From: Microbacterium indicum DSM 19969
GTDB lineage: Bacteria; Actinomycetota; Actinomycetes; Actinomycetales; Microbacteriaceae
Direction of reading: 5' to 3'
Length of the DNA stretch: 64,000 nucleotides
Assembly: GCF_000422385.1 (NCBI RefSeq)
Contig: NZ_AULR01000001.1
Coordinates: 248,001-312,000, forward strand
Shown one piece after another: positions 8,083-16,649 of this stretch. Made by a program: the position numbers and the translations under genes. Each line of letters starts with the position of its first letter. Position 1 is the first letter of the stretch. The notes under the pieces are model-generated. The model was not told the origin of the DNA. It searched no databases and was given only the letters and a program-made list of their open reading frames with translations.

Positions 8083-10733
8083 GCGCCCTGCCCGGACAGA
8101 TCCCGACGGGCACCGCCGGCCCGGCGTCGGGCGGTCCCGCGACCCCGCCCGAGGACCGCACGGAGGTCGTCCGGATGCCCCGAGACACCCGCGTCGTGCA
8201 ACCCCTGTGGCGCGTCCTGCTCGCCCGCCGGCAGTTCGTCGTCTGCGCCGCGATCCTCGTCGTGCTGACGATCGCGGTCGCACTCGCCCCCGTGATCGCC
8301 CCGTACGCCCCGACGCAGCAGGACCTCATGGCGGCGCTCCAGGGGCCGAGCCTCGTGCACCCGCTCGGCACCGACGACCTCGGCCGCGACGTCCTCTCGC
8401 GCATGCTCTACGGCGGGCAGGCGACGCTCCTCGGCGTCGTCCAGGCGCTCGTCGTGTTCCTCGTCGTGGGCGTCGCGCTCGGGCTCGTCGCCGGCATGTC
8501 GCGCGGCGTCGCCGACACGATCATCACGCGCCTCGCCGAGGTCCTGCTCAGCGTCCCTGCCTTCATCCTCCTGCTCGTGACGCTGTCGATCCTCCCCGGC
8601 AACATGACGGTCGCGATGATGGCGCTCGGCCTGCTCACGAGCCCGCTCCTCATCCGCGTCGTGCGCGGGACGACCCGCACCGTCCGCGGCGAGCTCTTCG
8701 TCCGCGGCGCCCGCACGATGGGGCTCACGGAGGGCCAGATCACGCTGCGCCACGTGCTGCCGCGCCTCGCGGGCCCGATCATCGTGCAGGCGACGATCTT
8801 CTCCGGCACCGTGATCATCTCCGAGACGGGCCTCGGCTACCTCGGCTTCGGCGTGCAGCTCCCGCAGCCCAGCTGGGGCAACATGGTGCAGACCGCGAGC
8901 GAGAACATCACGCGATCCCCCTGGCTGCTCGTGCCGACGGGCGGCATCATCATCGTCACGATCATGTCGTTCATGCTCCTGGGCGACAGCGTGCGCGACG
9001 CCGTCGCCGAGCGCTGGACCGGATCGTCGCGCGCCGGGCGCCGCGCCGCGCGCCGTGCGAAGCCCGTGGCCGGCGTCGAGAAGCGGGCGTCGACGAACGC
9101 GCTGCTCGAGGTCCAGGATCTGACGATCGTCGTCGACGGCCCCACGGGGTCGACGACCCTCGTGGAGAACGTGTCGTTCCGCCTCGACCGCGGCGAGACA
9201 CTGTGCCTCGTCGGCGAGTCCGGATCCGGCAAGTCCGTCACGTCGCTCGCCGTGCTCGGGCTCAGCCGCGGCACGCGCGTCGAGTCGGGGCGGATCGTCG
9301 TCGACGGCCGCGAGGTCACGGCGGGCGACGCCGACCGCATGCGGCGCCTGCGCACCGAGCTGTTCGGCTACATCACGCAGGACCCGCAGCCGTCGCTCGA
9401 TCCGTCGATGCGGATCGGCGACCTGCTCGTGCAGCTCATCCGGCTCCACCAGGGCATCGGCAGGAAGGCGGCGCGGGCCGAGGCGCTCGCCCTGCTCGAG
9501 CGCGTGCGGATCCCGGATCCGGTGGCGGTCGCGCGGAGGTACCCCCACCAGCTCTCGGGCGGCATGGCGCAGCGCGTCGTGATCGCGGCCGCGCTCAGCG
9601 CCGAGCCGAAGATCCTCGTCGCCGACGAGCCGACCACGGCGCTCGACGTGACGGTGCAGGCCGAGATCCTCGCCCTGCTCCACGAGCTCTGCGACCAGGA
9701 CGACTCGATGTCGATGCTGCTCGTGACGCACGACTGGGGCGTCGTCGCCGACATCGCCGACCGCGTGATCGTGCTGCGCGACGGGCAGATCGTCGAGCAG
9801 CAGACCGCCGACGGCATCTTCGCCGCGCCGGCGCACGCCCACACGCAGGCGATGCTCTCGGCCGATCCGGCCCGCCTCGAGATCCACCCCGTGCGCGAGG
9901 AGACCGAGACCCTCCTCGCGGTGCGCGACCTCGAGATCGCCTACGCGGGGCGGGACGCGCGCGGGAGGTCCGTCACGACGACGGCCGTCGCGGGCATCGA
10001 TCTCGACCTGCACCGAGGCCGCACGCTCGGCCTCATCGGTGAGTCGGGCTCGGGCAAGTCGAGCGTCGGCAACGCGATCGTCGGTCTCGTCGAGCCGACG
10101 GGCGGCAGCATCCTGCTCGGCGACGAGGAGCTCGTCGGCACGTCGCGCCGGCGCAGGCGCGAGCTCAGCGCGCGCGTGCAGATCATCTTCCAGGACCCGT
10201 ACGGGTCGCTGAACCCCGTGCGCACGATCGGGGCGACCCTCGCCGAGCCGCTCGTCCTCGCGCACGGGCGATCGGCCTCGGACGCGAAGAAGACGGTGCG
10301 CGAGGCGCTCGAGCGCGTGGGCCTCCCGGCCGCGGCGGCGGATCGCTATCCCGCGCAGTTCTCGGGCGGGCAGCGTCAGCGCGTCGCGATCGCCCGGGCG
10401 ATCGTGCTCCGCCCCGAGATCATCGTCTGCGACGAGCCCGTCTCGGCCCTCGACCTCACGATCCAGGAGCAGGTGCTCGAGCTGCTCACGGAGCTCCAGG
10501 ACGATCTCGGCGTCGCGTACCTGTTCATCTCGCACGATCTCTCGGTCGTGCGCAGCTTCTGCGACGACGTCGCGGTCATGTACCGCGGCTCGCTCGTCGA
10601 GACGGGCACCGCGCAGGCGGTCATCGGCAGCCCCCAGCACGCCTACACCCGCTCGCTGCTCGACGCCGCTCCCGTGCCGGATCCCGCCGTGCAGCGCCGG
10701 CGCTCGCTCGAGGCAGTGAGGTACGTCGCGTGA
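8079..10733 (+). CDS. Permease-ATPase-ATPase fusion of a peptide-type ABC importer
   Basis: One open frame of 884 residues contains three normally separate subunits. Residues about 1-315 are a DppC/OppC-type permease (LGTDDLGRDVLSRMLYGG motif, five or six helices). After an Arg/Ala-rich linker comes a first ATPase (about 345-605) with Walker A GESGSGKS (near 378), signature LSGGMAQR and Walker B ILVADEP. A second ATPase (about 609-880) has Walker A GESGSGKS (near 654), signature FSGGQRQR and Walker B IIVCDEP. No stop or frameshift separates the parts. The ATG at 8079 overlaps the DppB-type stop (ATGA). Two-ATPase fusions are well known in this family; a fusion that also includes a permease is less usual. 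Confidence 0.93.
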   Translation: MSALPGQIPTGTAGPASGGPATPPEDRTEVVRMPRDTRVVQPLWRVLLARRQFVVCAAILVVLTIAVALAPVIAPYAPTQQDLMAALQGPSLVHPLGTDDLGRDVLSRMLYGGQATLLGVVQALVVFLVVGVALGLVAGMSRGVADTIITRLAEVLLSVPAFILLLVTLSILPGNMTVAMMALGLLTSPLLIRVVRGTTRTVRGELFVRGARTMGLTEGQITLRHVLPRLAGPIIVQATIFSGTVIISETGLGYLGFGVQLPQPSWGNMVQTASENITRSPWLLVPTGGIIIVTIMSFMLLGDSVRDAVAERWTGSSRAGRRAARRAKPVAGVEKRASTNALLEVQDLTIVVDGPTGSTTLVENVSFRLDRGETLCLVGESGSGKSVTSLAVLGLSRGTRVESGRIVVDGREVTAGDADRMRRLRTELFGYITQDPQPSLDPSMRIGDLLVQLIRLHQGIGRKAARAEALALLERVRIPDPVAVARRYPHQLSGGMAQRVVIAAALSAEPKILVADEPTTALDVTVQAEILALLHELCDQDDSMSMLLVTHDWGVVADIADRVIVLRDGQIVEQQTADGIFAAPAHAHTQAMLSADPARLEIHPVREETETLLAVRDLEIAYAGRDARGRSVTTTAVAGIDLDLHRGRTLGLIGESGSGKSSVGNAIVGLVEPTGGSILLGDEELVGTSRRRRRELSARVQIIFQDPYGSLNPVRTIGATLAEPLVLAHGRSASDAKKTVREALERVGLPAAAADRYPAQFSGGQRQRVAIARAIVLRPEIIVCDEPVSALDLTIQEQVLELLTELQDDLGVAYLFISHDLSVVRSFCDDVAVMYRGSLVETGTAQAVIGSPQHAYTRSLLDAAPVPDPAVQRRRSLEAVRYVA

Positions 10734-11737
10734 CGCGGGCGGTCACCATCAAGCACGTCGCCGAGGAGGCCCAGGTCTCGATCGCGACGGTCTCGAACAC
10801 CATGAACAGGCCCGCCCGCGTCGCGGCGGAGACGCGGGTGCGCGTCCTCGAGGCGGCCGACCGGCTCGGGTACGTGCCGCACGCCGCCTTCAACGCGAAC
10901 GCGCCGACGTCGCGCAAGCGGCTCGGCGTCATCGCCCCCTTCCGCGCGTACCCCTCGTACGCCATGCGGCTCAACGGGATCCTCGAGGTGTTCGGGGCCG
11001 ACCGGACCGACATCGTCGTGTTCGACCATCCCTCGGCGAGCCGCTCCCCCTCGCCGCGCCTCGCGTCGCTGCCCTTCACGGGCGCGTTCAGCGGCCTCGT
11101 GATCATGGGGATCCCCGTCGACACGGGCCTCGGCGAGCGCATCCTCGACCGCGAGCTGCCGACCGTGCTGGTCGACTCCACGCACCCGCGGTTCTCCTCT
11201 GTCGTGCTCGACGAGGAGCACGGAACGCGCATCGCGGCCGACCACCTGCTCGCGCGCGGCTTCGAGAGGTTCGTCTACGTGACGGAGGGTCAGGTGTCGA
11301 ACGACTACATCTCGCAGGGCAAGCGCCGGCTCTCCGGGTTCAAGCGCGCGCTCGCGGAGCGCGGCGTGCCGGAGGAGCGCGTGCAGCCCATCACGGCCAG
11401 GTCGGGCGACGTGATGGCCGGTCGGGCCGCAGCCGAGGTCATCCAGACGCTCGCGCGCGACGGGCGGGTCGGCGTGCTCGCGGGCCACGACACCCTCGCC
11501 GCCGGGATCCTGGCCGGCCTCCGCGACGCCGGCATGCCCGTGCCCGAGCGGGTCGGCGTGATGGGGTGGGACGGCGGCGACGTCGTCGAGGCGCTGGGCC
11601 TCACGACGGTGCGCCAGCCGCTCACCGAGTCGGGGCGCCTCGGCGCGGAGCGCCTGCTCGCGACGATGCGCGACGGGTCGGGCCCCCTCGAGCGGATCCT
11701 CCTCGCGCCGATGCTCGCCGAGGGCGTGACGACATGA
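10730..11737 (+). CDS. LacI family transcriptional regulator
   Basis: A 335-residue regulator starting at a GTG that overlaps the transporter stop (GTGA). The N-terminal helix-turn-helix ITIKHVAEEAQVSIATVSNT-like segment (residues 5-25) and hinge-region RVLEAADRLGYVPHAAF are typical of LacI proteins. The remainder is a periplasmic-binding-protein-like effector domain. Translational coupling to the transporter and the LacI-type palindrome at 5400-5415 suggest that it regulates this operon in response to the imported compound or a product. LacI regulators most often sense sugars. Confidence 0.92.
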   Translation: MTRAVTIKHVAEEAQVSIATVSNTMNRPARVAAETRVRVLEAADRLGYVPHAAFNANAPTSRKRLGVIAPFRAYPSYAMRLNGILEVFGADRTDIVVFDHPSASRSPSPRLASLPFTGAFSGLVIMGIPVDTGLGERILDRELPTVLVDSTHPRFSSVVLDEEHGTRIAADHLLARGFERFVYVTEGQVSNDYISQGKRRLSGFKRALAERGVPEERVQPITARSGDVMAGRAAAEVIQTLARDGRVGVLAGHDTLAAGILAGLRDAGMPVPERVGVMGWDGGDVVEALGLTTVRQPLTESGRLGAERLLATMRDGSGPLERILLAPMLAEGVTT

Positions 11738-12843
11738 TCGTCCCGGACGAGCGCCTCCAGCTCCTCATCGACGCCGTCGCGGCCGACGCGCCGCCGGCTC
11801 CTACGGCCGAGCCGCCGTTCGCGCGCCGGCCCGGCGAGGCGCGGCGGGCCTGGCTCGAGCGCCTGCGTGCGGCCCGTGCGGCGGCGGACGCCGAGGCGAT
11901 CGCACGGCGCGGGGTCGTCGACGCCTCCGCCGAGCGGCTCTTCGGGACGAGCCTCGCGGCGGCGCTCCCGGATCCGCGCCCGCTGCGGCGACGCGAGTTC
12001 CGCGTGCCGGTCGCCGGGCCCGGGATCCTCGATGGGATCTCGGACGAGCTGCGCGGCCTCGCGGCCGCCGGCGCCCCGTCGGCGGCCGGCGCGGACGAGG
12101 ACGTGCGCGTCTCCCTCACCGAGCCGGAGGATCCGTCGGGGTCCGTCGTCCTGCGCCTCCACGGCGGCGCGTTCTGGATGGGCGGGGGCGATGCCGCCGA
12201 CCGCGTCGATGCCGCGCTGATCGACCACCTCGCGTCGGCGACCGGGGCGACCGTCCTGAACATCGATCACCGCCTTGCGCCCGAGCACCCGTTCCCCGCG
12301 CCGGTCCTCGACGTGCTGTGCATCCTGCGGGCGCTGCGCCGCGGCGAGCTCGACGCCGAGATCGGCCACGCGATCGACCCGTCCCGCATCGCGCTCGTCG
12401 GCACGTCGTCGGGGTCGAACATCGCGACGGTCGCGGCCATGGCCGACGCCGCGACGCGGCCGCGGCACCCGATCGCCTCGCTCGCCCTCATCGTGCCGTC
12501 GGTCCTGCTCGACGACGCGCCGGCCGGGATGCGCGACGACCCCGCGGCGTGGGCCGCGCGCGGCCGGCAGCTGCAGGCCTACCTCGGCGACGCGATCGAC
12601 GCGTCGTCGCGATGGGCGTCCCCCGCCCGCGCGCAGGTTCTGGCGGACATGCCGCCGACGTTCGCCGCGATCGCGCGCTTCGACGAGATCGCGATGGGCG
12701 GGCACCGCCTGGTCCGCGCGATCTCCGCGGGCGGATCCGAAGTGGGGGCGCGCGAGTACGCGATGACCCACGCGATCGCGCTGCCCGAGGCCGAGGCGGC
12801 GATGCTCGCCGACGTCTCCGCGTGGGTGGCGCGCGCGATCTGA
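11734..12843 (+). CDS. Alpha/beta hydrolase of the hormone-sensitive-lipase (GDXG) type
   Basis: A 369-residue protein, ATG at 11734 overlapping the LacI stop. It shows the oxyanion-hole motif HGGAFWMGGG (near residue 147) followed by NIDHRLAPEHPFPAP, the nucleophile motif GTSSGSN (in place of GDSAGG), an acidic ARFDEIAMGG region and a C-terminal THAIALP histidine. The N-terminal 110 residues form a charged helical extension. It probably cleaves an ester or acyl bond in the compound imported by the upstream ABC system. No signal peptide is seen, so it acts in the cytosol. The substrate is unknown. Confidence 0.85.
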   Translation: MIVPDERLQLLIDAVAADAPPAPTAEPPFARRPGEARRAWLERLRAARAAADAEAIARRGVVDASAERLFGTSLAAALPDPRPLRRREFRVPVAGPGILDGISDELRGLAAAGAPSAAGADEDVRVSLTEPEDPSGSVVLRLHGGAFWMGGGDAADRVDAALIDHLASATGATVLNIDHRLAPEHPFPAPVLDVLCILRALRRGELDAEIGHAIDPSRIALVGTSSGSNIATVAAMADAATRPRHPIASLALIVPSVLLDDAPAGMRDDPAAWAARGRQLQAYLGDAIDASSRWASPARAQVLADMPPTFAAIARFDEIAMGGHRLVRAISAGGSEVGAREYAMTHAIALPEAEAAMLADVSAWVARAI

Positions 12844-12911
12844 CGGGCCGCGCGATCCGCCGCCCGGCCCCCGTCGGCTCGGCGCACGGGCGCGCCTGGG
12901 AAGATGGTGCC

Positions 12912-12944
12912 ATGCGATCACGAGACGTCAGGATCCCCGCGTGA
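12912..12944 (+). other. Possible 10-codon leader ORF before the FUSC gene
   Basis: An ATG at 12912 opens a 10-codon frame whose stop TGA overlaps the GTG start of the next gene (GTGA). This could couple translation of the downstream gene. No Shine-Dalgarno or attenuator hairpin is evident, so it may be chance. Confidence 0.2.
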
Positions 12945-13996
12945 GGCGGCCGAACGTCCAGGTGATGGCGGCCGTCCGCGGGCCGCGGCGCGCTCCCCTG
13001 CTGCAGCTCGCGAAGACCGCCGTCGCCACGATCGGCGCGTGGCTCGTCGCGGGGCTCATGATCCCCGACGGTCCGCCGCCCGTCTTCGCCGCGATCGCCG
13101 CGCTCCTCGTCGTGCAGCCGAGCCTCAGCCAGTCGTGGCTCAAGGGCATCGAGCGATGCGCGGGCGTCATCGTCGGCGTCGTCGTGGCCTCGCTCATCGC
13201 GTGGGGCGTCCCGGATCCGACCTGGTCGATGCCGCTCGCCGTCATCGCGGGCCTCGCGGTCGCGTGGCTCGTGCGGCTCACCGCCGGCACGACGAACCAG
13301 GTCGCGATCAGCGCCCTGCTCGTCATCGCGATGGGGGCGACGACCCCGAGCTACGCGTTCGACCGCGCCGTCGAGACGATCGTCGGCGCTGTCATCGGCT
13401 TCATCGTGAACCTCGCCCTCGTGCCGCCCGTCGCGGTCGCCCCCGCGCGCCGGTCCGTCGACGCCCTCGCCGACGAGCTCGCGGCGTCGCTCGAGCGCCT
13501 CGCCGACGCGCTCCTCGCGCCGCAGGCCCCGGCGAAGCGCGAGGAGCTGCTGCTCACCGCCCGGCTCCTGCGCCCCATGCGCGACGCCGCGAAGACCGCG
13601 CTCTCGGCGGCGCACGACTCGCTGTCCCTCAACCCGCGCGGCGGCCGCCATCGCGGTGCCGTCGACGACATCCAGGCCCTCTACGACCGGATCGACCCGG
13701 TCGTGACACAGACGGTCGGCATGACCCGCGCGTTCTACGACCGCTACTCCGACCAGCTCGCGGCCGACGGCACGGTGCACGAGATCGCCGATCAGATGAG
13801 GCGGTCGGCCCACGACGTGCGCTTCCTCTCCCGCCGCGCCGTCGCCGATCCGGCGGACCCGCCCACCACCACGATCCCCGTCCTCACGCGGCCGCTGCGC
13901 ATCGCCGCCCCGACGGGCACGAACTGGGTGCTCGTCGGATCGCTCCTCGAGGATCTCCGCCGCATCAACGACGAGCTCACGGAAGAGACGCCCTGA
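12941..13996 (+). CDS. FUSC family (aromatic acid exporter-like) membrane protein
   Basis: A 351-residue protein with five or six N-terminal membrane helices (about residues 20-165, including FAAIAALLVVQPSLSQSW and the ERCAGVIVGVVVASL motif typical of FUSC proteins). A long soluble helical half (about 170-300) follows. Related proteins include aromatic acid exporters and fusaric acid resistance proteins, but the substrate here cannot be told. The start is taken as the GTG at 12941; an ATG eight codons later is an alternative. It is a single gene with no obvious partner. Confidence 0.8.
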   Translation: MRRPNVQVMAAVRGPRRAPLLQLAKTAVATIGAWLVAGLMIPDGPPPVFAAIAALLVVQPSLSQSWLKGIERCAGVIVGVVVASLIAWGVPDPTWSMPLAVIAGLAVAWLVRLTAGTTNQVAISALLVIAMGATTPSYAFDRAVETIVGAVIGFIVNLALVPPVAVAPARRSVDALADELAASLERLADALLAPQAPAKREELLLTARLLRPMRDAAKTALSAAHDSLSLNPRGGRHRGAVDDIQALYDRIDPVVTQTVGMTRAFYDRYSDQLAADGTVHEIADQMRRSAHDVRFLSRRAVADPADPPTTTIPVLTRPLRIAAPTGTNWVLVGSLLEDLRRINDELTEETP

Positions 13997-14077
13997 GAGG
14001 GACCCCCTTCCCGGCCCGGGCGCCGCGGATCGCCCCTACGCTCGACCGTGAAGCACCCGCCGACAGAACGGAACCTC

Positions 14078-14464
14078 ATGCCGAAGACGCCCTGGGCCGA
14101 AGCCGCCCGCCTGTTCGAGACCCCCGCCGTCGTGCACCTCGCGACGATCGCGCCCGACGGATCGCCCCGGTCCGTTCCCGTGTGGATGGATCGATTCGGC
14201 GACGACGACCTCGCCTTCTTCACCTCCGCGACCTCGCGGAAGGCCCGCCACATCGCCGCCGACCCGCGCGTCGCCGTGTCGCTGACGGATCCCGCGAACC
14301 CGCTCGCCCACGTGACCGTCGCGGGCGAGGTCGTCGAGCGGATCGAGGGCGACCGCGCCCTCGAGATCGTCGACGGCATCTCCGACACCTACACCGGCGG
14401 GCCGTACCCGATGCGCGAGGGCTTCGTCGTCTTCGTCATCCGCCCGAAGAGCTGGACCGCCTGA
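14078..14464 (+). CDS. PPOX-fold (pyridoxamine oxidase-like) FMN or F420 binding protein
   Basis: A 128-residue split-barrel protein. The segments VVHLATIAPDGSPRSVPVW, LAFFTSATSRKARHIAADPRVAVSL and VAGEVVE match the TIGR03618-type PPOX family of actinobacteria, many members of which are F420-dependent reductases. The ATG at 14078 is chosen; a GTG 10 codons upstream at 14048 is possible. It converges with the PH-domain gene with only one base between the two stops. Confidence 0.85.
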   Translation: MPKTPWAEAARLFETPAVVHLATIAPDGSPRSVPVWMDRFGDDDLAFFTSATSRKARHIAADPRVAVSLTDPANPLAHVTVAGEVVERIEGDRALEIVDGISDTYTGGPYPMREGFVVFVIRPKSWTA

Positions 14465-14465
14465 C

Positions 14466-15014
14466 TCAGCCCCGCGGGGCGCTCTGCCCGAACCGCGCCT
14501 GATCGACGAGCCCGCGGAAGCTCCTGACCCGCGGCACGTCGAGGAAGCGCACCCCGACCATCGGCCCGTCGCCCGTCGGCTCGTCCAGAGGACCGTAGTC
14601 GGCGGGCGGCACGATGGCGGCGTCGTGGAACACGATCGTGCCGCACCCGAAGATCCGGTCGAGAAGGCCCTGCTGGACCTCGACGGAGGTGATGCGGGCG
14701 AGCGGGATCTCGCGCGAGCGCTTCCAGATCACGCCCCACCGGCGCTCGACCCGCAGGTTCGTCAGCGTGAACACCGTGCACCACCACTTGCTGAGGGGCA
14801 CGACGAAGTAGATGATCTCGACGATCGCGACGACGACGTGCGCGCCCGCCTGCCCCCACTCGTCGAACCACGCGACCCCCGTGCTCCGCGGCCAGAACAG
14901 CGCGATGACCACGTGGATCGCGATGAGGGCGAGCTGCAGCACCGCCGGCCAGAAGAGCATCTTCGGGTGCGTGCGCACGCGCGCGAGCAGCACCTCTCCC
15001 GTGACGTCCGTCAT
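14466..15014 (-). CDS. PH-domain membrane protein (YdbS/DUF304-like)
   Basis: A 182-residue protein with two N-terminal membrane helices (about residues 22-44 and 57-75). These are followed by a bacterial PH-like domain with the characteristic TLTNLRVERRWGVIWKRSREIPLARITSVEVQQGLLDRIFGCGTI stretch, split here into its recognisable parts (TNLRVERRWG, IPLARITSVEV, IFGCGTIVF). Such proteins are small membrane-associated proteins of unknown function. It is transcribed away from the island and is the last core gene before attL. Confidence 0.85.
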   Translation of the reverse strand: MTDVTGEVLLARVRTHPKMLFWPAVLQLALIAIHVVIALFWPRSTGVAWFDEWGQAGAHVVVAIVEIIYFVVPLSKWWCTVFTLTNLRVERRWGVIWKRSREIPLARITSVEVQQGLLDRIFGCGTIVFHDAAIVPPADYGPLDEPTGDGPMVGVRFLDVPRVRSFRGLVDQARFGQSAPRG

Positions 15015-15068
15015 CGCGTTCCTCCCCCGTGGCCGGCGACCTCGGACACAGCGTAACGGGAAAGCGAA

Positions 15069-15096
15069 AGGCCCCCGCAGTGGAGTGCGAGGGCCT
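15069..15096 (-). terminator. Hairpin beside attL, probably the original tRNA-Thr terminator
   Basis: Arms AGGCCCCCGCA and TGCGAGGGCCT (one mismatch) with a 6-base loop. It lies immediately beyond the displaced tRNA 3' half. Before integration of the island it would have followed the tRNA-Thr gene on the minus strand. Confidence 0.55.
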
Positions 15097-15097
15097 G

Positions 15098-15142
15098 TCG
15101 AGCCACCTGTCGGAATCGAACCGACGACCTATTCATTACGAG
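15098..15142. repeat. attL: 45-bp copy of the tRNA-Thr 3' half
   Basis: These 45 bases are identical to 21290-21334. The match runs from the anticodon loop to just past the acceptor end of tRNA-Thr, the usual attachment core for tyrosine-recombinase elements. The identity stops inside the anticodon loop, so this copy is not a functional tRNA. Confidence 0.9.
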
Positions 15143-15283
15143 AGAGTTAAAGGCATGACTATCACGATGAGCGGATCGTAGTCAATAGTCAATTCTGCCG
15201 CGGAATCACGCGGGTTTGACAGATCGAATCACAGTCGCTAGCAGTGCTTCGATGCGAAGATTGCCCCACGATCTGCCCCACGC

Positions 15284-15740
15284 TCAGTCCGCCAGTCGGG
15301 GGTCTGTGAGGCCTGCGACGATCTCGATACGGACGCCGCGCTGGAGGTGCGCGTAGCGCTCCGTGACCTGCACCGACGAGTGCCCCAGGAGGCGGCTCAC
15401 CTCGGCGACGGGGACGCCGTCTTGCAGGAGCCAGGAAGCGTAGGTGTGACGGAGATCATGCACACGTCCGCCGGTCTCGAGCTTGTTCCACATGTCGCGC
15501 CGCCAGTTCGAGGAATGGACCGGGCCGAAGACGTAGTCGTCGCCCTTCCGCGTCGAGAGGACGAACGCAAGCTCCTTGGCGACCCACTGCGAGATTGGCA
15601 CCGTGCGCGCAGCGCGCCCCTTGGGCACCTTGGACTCAAACGTGAGCGGGTCGTGCACCTCGGAGACGCGGGGCTTGCGCCGTTTGACATCGACGTTGCG
15701 CGCGCAGCGCCGTCATCTCACTCCACCGGAGACCGCGCCC
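15284..15740 (-). pseudogene. int: Tyrosine recombinase (phage integrase), N-terminally truncated and frameshifted
   Basis: The C-terminal catalytic domain is recognisable. The first catalytic Arg motif is GLRWSEMTALR (about 15705-15737, minus strand). After a frame change come RAARTVPIS, HDLRHTYASWLLQDG (HxxR), LLGHSSVQVTE and the nucleophile Tyr in ERYAHL. The frame breaks in the run GCGCGCGC at 15698-15705; adding two bases (or removing one) rejoins ALRA to RNVDVKRRKPRVSEV. The N-terminal arm-binding and core-binding domains are missing. The upstream sequence does not continue the integrase but merges into an unrelated plus-strand frame, so a deletion has removed the first half. Its position 140 bp from attL is typical for an integrase. 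Confidence 0.85.
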
Positions 15741-15842
15741 ATCCGCGCCGCCAGCGAAAACCCGAAGCCCGGCGACACGATCACCCTGGACCCCTGGGAC
15801 CTGGAGGACGAGTTCGCCGAATTCGCCGCAGCGCTCCCCTGA
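15740..15842 (+). pseudogene. C-terminal coding remnant of an unidentified gene
   Basis: A short plus-strand frame ends with ENPKPGDTITLDPWDL and an acidic-hydrophobic tail before a TGA. It reads like the genuine end of a protein. Upstream it runs into the reverse complement of the integrase remnant, so it looks like the other side of the deletion that truncated the integrase. The parent gene is not recognised. Confidence 0.3.
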
Positions 15843-15902
15843 GCCGCCGCCACTACACCCTCGACCACGACGAGCCCCTTTCGCCTCGGGCATCAGCCAA
15901 GG

Positions 15903-15908
15903 TATCTT
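15903..15908 (+). promoter_or_regulatory. Candidate -10 box (TATCTT)
   Basis: A TANNNT box 6 nt before the ATG at 15915, consistent with a leaderless transcript. Confidence 0.4.
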
Positions 15909-15914
15909 CGACGG

Positions 15915-16208
15915 ATGACTGATGGTCTGAACCCGCCTGACCCAAACGTATATCAGCTGTTCCCAGAATGGTTCGCAGGATGGCAGACGCCGGAAACACT
16001 CAGCGACGAGTTGCGTGCTCGAATCGCCCGGTGGAACGAGGTTTGGGAAAACGAGCTGAATCCCATAGAAGAGACTTCCTGGCCTGATCCCGACGTTGGG
16101 CGCGCGTGGATCGCCGAAGGTGACGAGCTTGTACGGTTGATGCAGCGTGAGCTTGGGCCTGAGATTACGGTCGTGGAAAGTTTTCACATGTATGCCCCAC
16201 GACCGTAA
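15915..16208 (+). CDS. Hypothetical island protein, 97 residues
   Basis: An acidic, Trp-rich soluble protein (many Trp, Glu and Asp; no membrane segment). Codon use is less GC-biased than the core genes, in keeping with foreign origin. A TATCTT box lies just upstream of the ATG. I recognise no family. The size and acidity would fit an immunity-type or phage accessory protein, but nothing in the sequence proves that. A short hairpin (ACCTCA/TGAGGT, 16208-16224) separates it from the convergent gene fragment. Confidence 0.55.
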   Translation: MTDGLNPPDPNVYQLFPEWFAGWQTPETLSDELRARIARWNEVWENELNPIEETSWPDPDVGRAWIAEGDELVRLMQRELGPEITVVESFHMYAPRP

Positions 16209-16223
16209 CCTCAGGAATTGAGG

Positions 16224-16617
16224 TCAGCAGGCTGACTTGAAACTGTTGCTCGGGTAAGCAGTCACGAGAGAGTGGTTGCTCTTAGAGACCACAACATTCA
16301 CATAATAGGACGCGTAGACGCGCGTCCCCTTAAAGATGTAGTATGGCGCCGAGAAGCAGACTGTGTTGTTGACCTTGTTATAAACAGGGTATGGGTTCGA
16401 CTGCGTAAGCGCGTCGTTTACCGCACGGACCATGAACTGATCCCACCCCGGCGCGCTGTAGCCAAGGGCTTTAGTCGCGGAAGCGCGAACATTTTCCCAT
16501 CCATCTGAGCGCCCATTTTTTGCCCACTGGTGCCTGTACTTTATGTGCTTAAAACCTGAGGACGTGTCTGTGCCACAGTACATCGTCACGTCGTACCCTC
16601 CCCAGACCATCGCGCTC
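16224..16617 (-). pseudogene. C-terminal part of an IS-split secreted protein gene
   Basis: After removal of the IS and one copy of its 8-bp target duplication, this fragment continues in frame from the N-terminal fragment at 18052-18341: ...FKYGGTNG joins SAMVWGGYDVTMYCG.... The fragment ends with SNSFKSAC and a stop. The rebuilt protein would be 227 residues, including a signal peptide, and Tyr-, Asn- and Cys-containing. It resembles no family I recognise. G+C is clearly lower than in the core. As it stands, the fragment has no signal peptide and probably no promoter. Confidence 0.85.
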
Positions 16618-16625
16618 CCATTAGT
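16618..16625. repeat. 8-bp target site duplication, left copy
   Basis: CCATTAGT directly outside the IS left end; the same 8 bases follow the right end at 18052-18059. ISL3-family elements make 8-bp duplications. Confidence 0.9.
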
Positions 16626-16649
16626 GGCTCTTCACGATTGAGGGTGTAG
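16626..16649. repeat. Left terminal inverted repeat of the ISL3 element
   Basis: The 24 bases starting GGCTCTTC and ending GAGGGTGTAG match the complement of the right end (18028-18051) with three mismatches. Confidence 0.9.
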
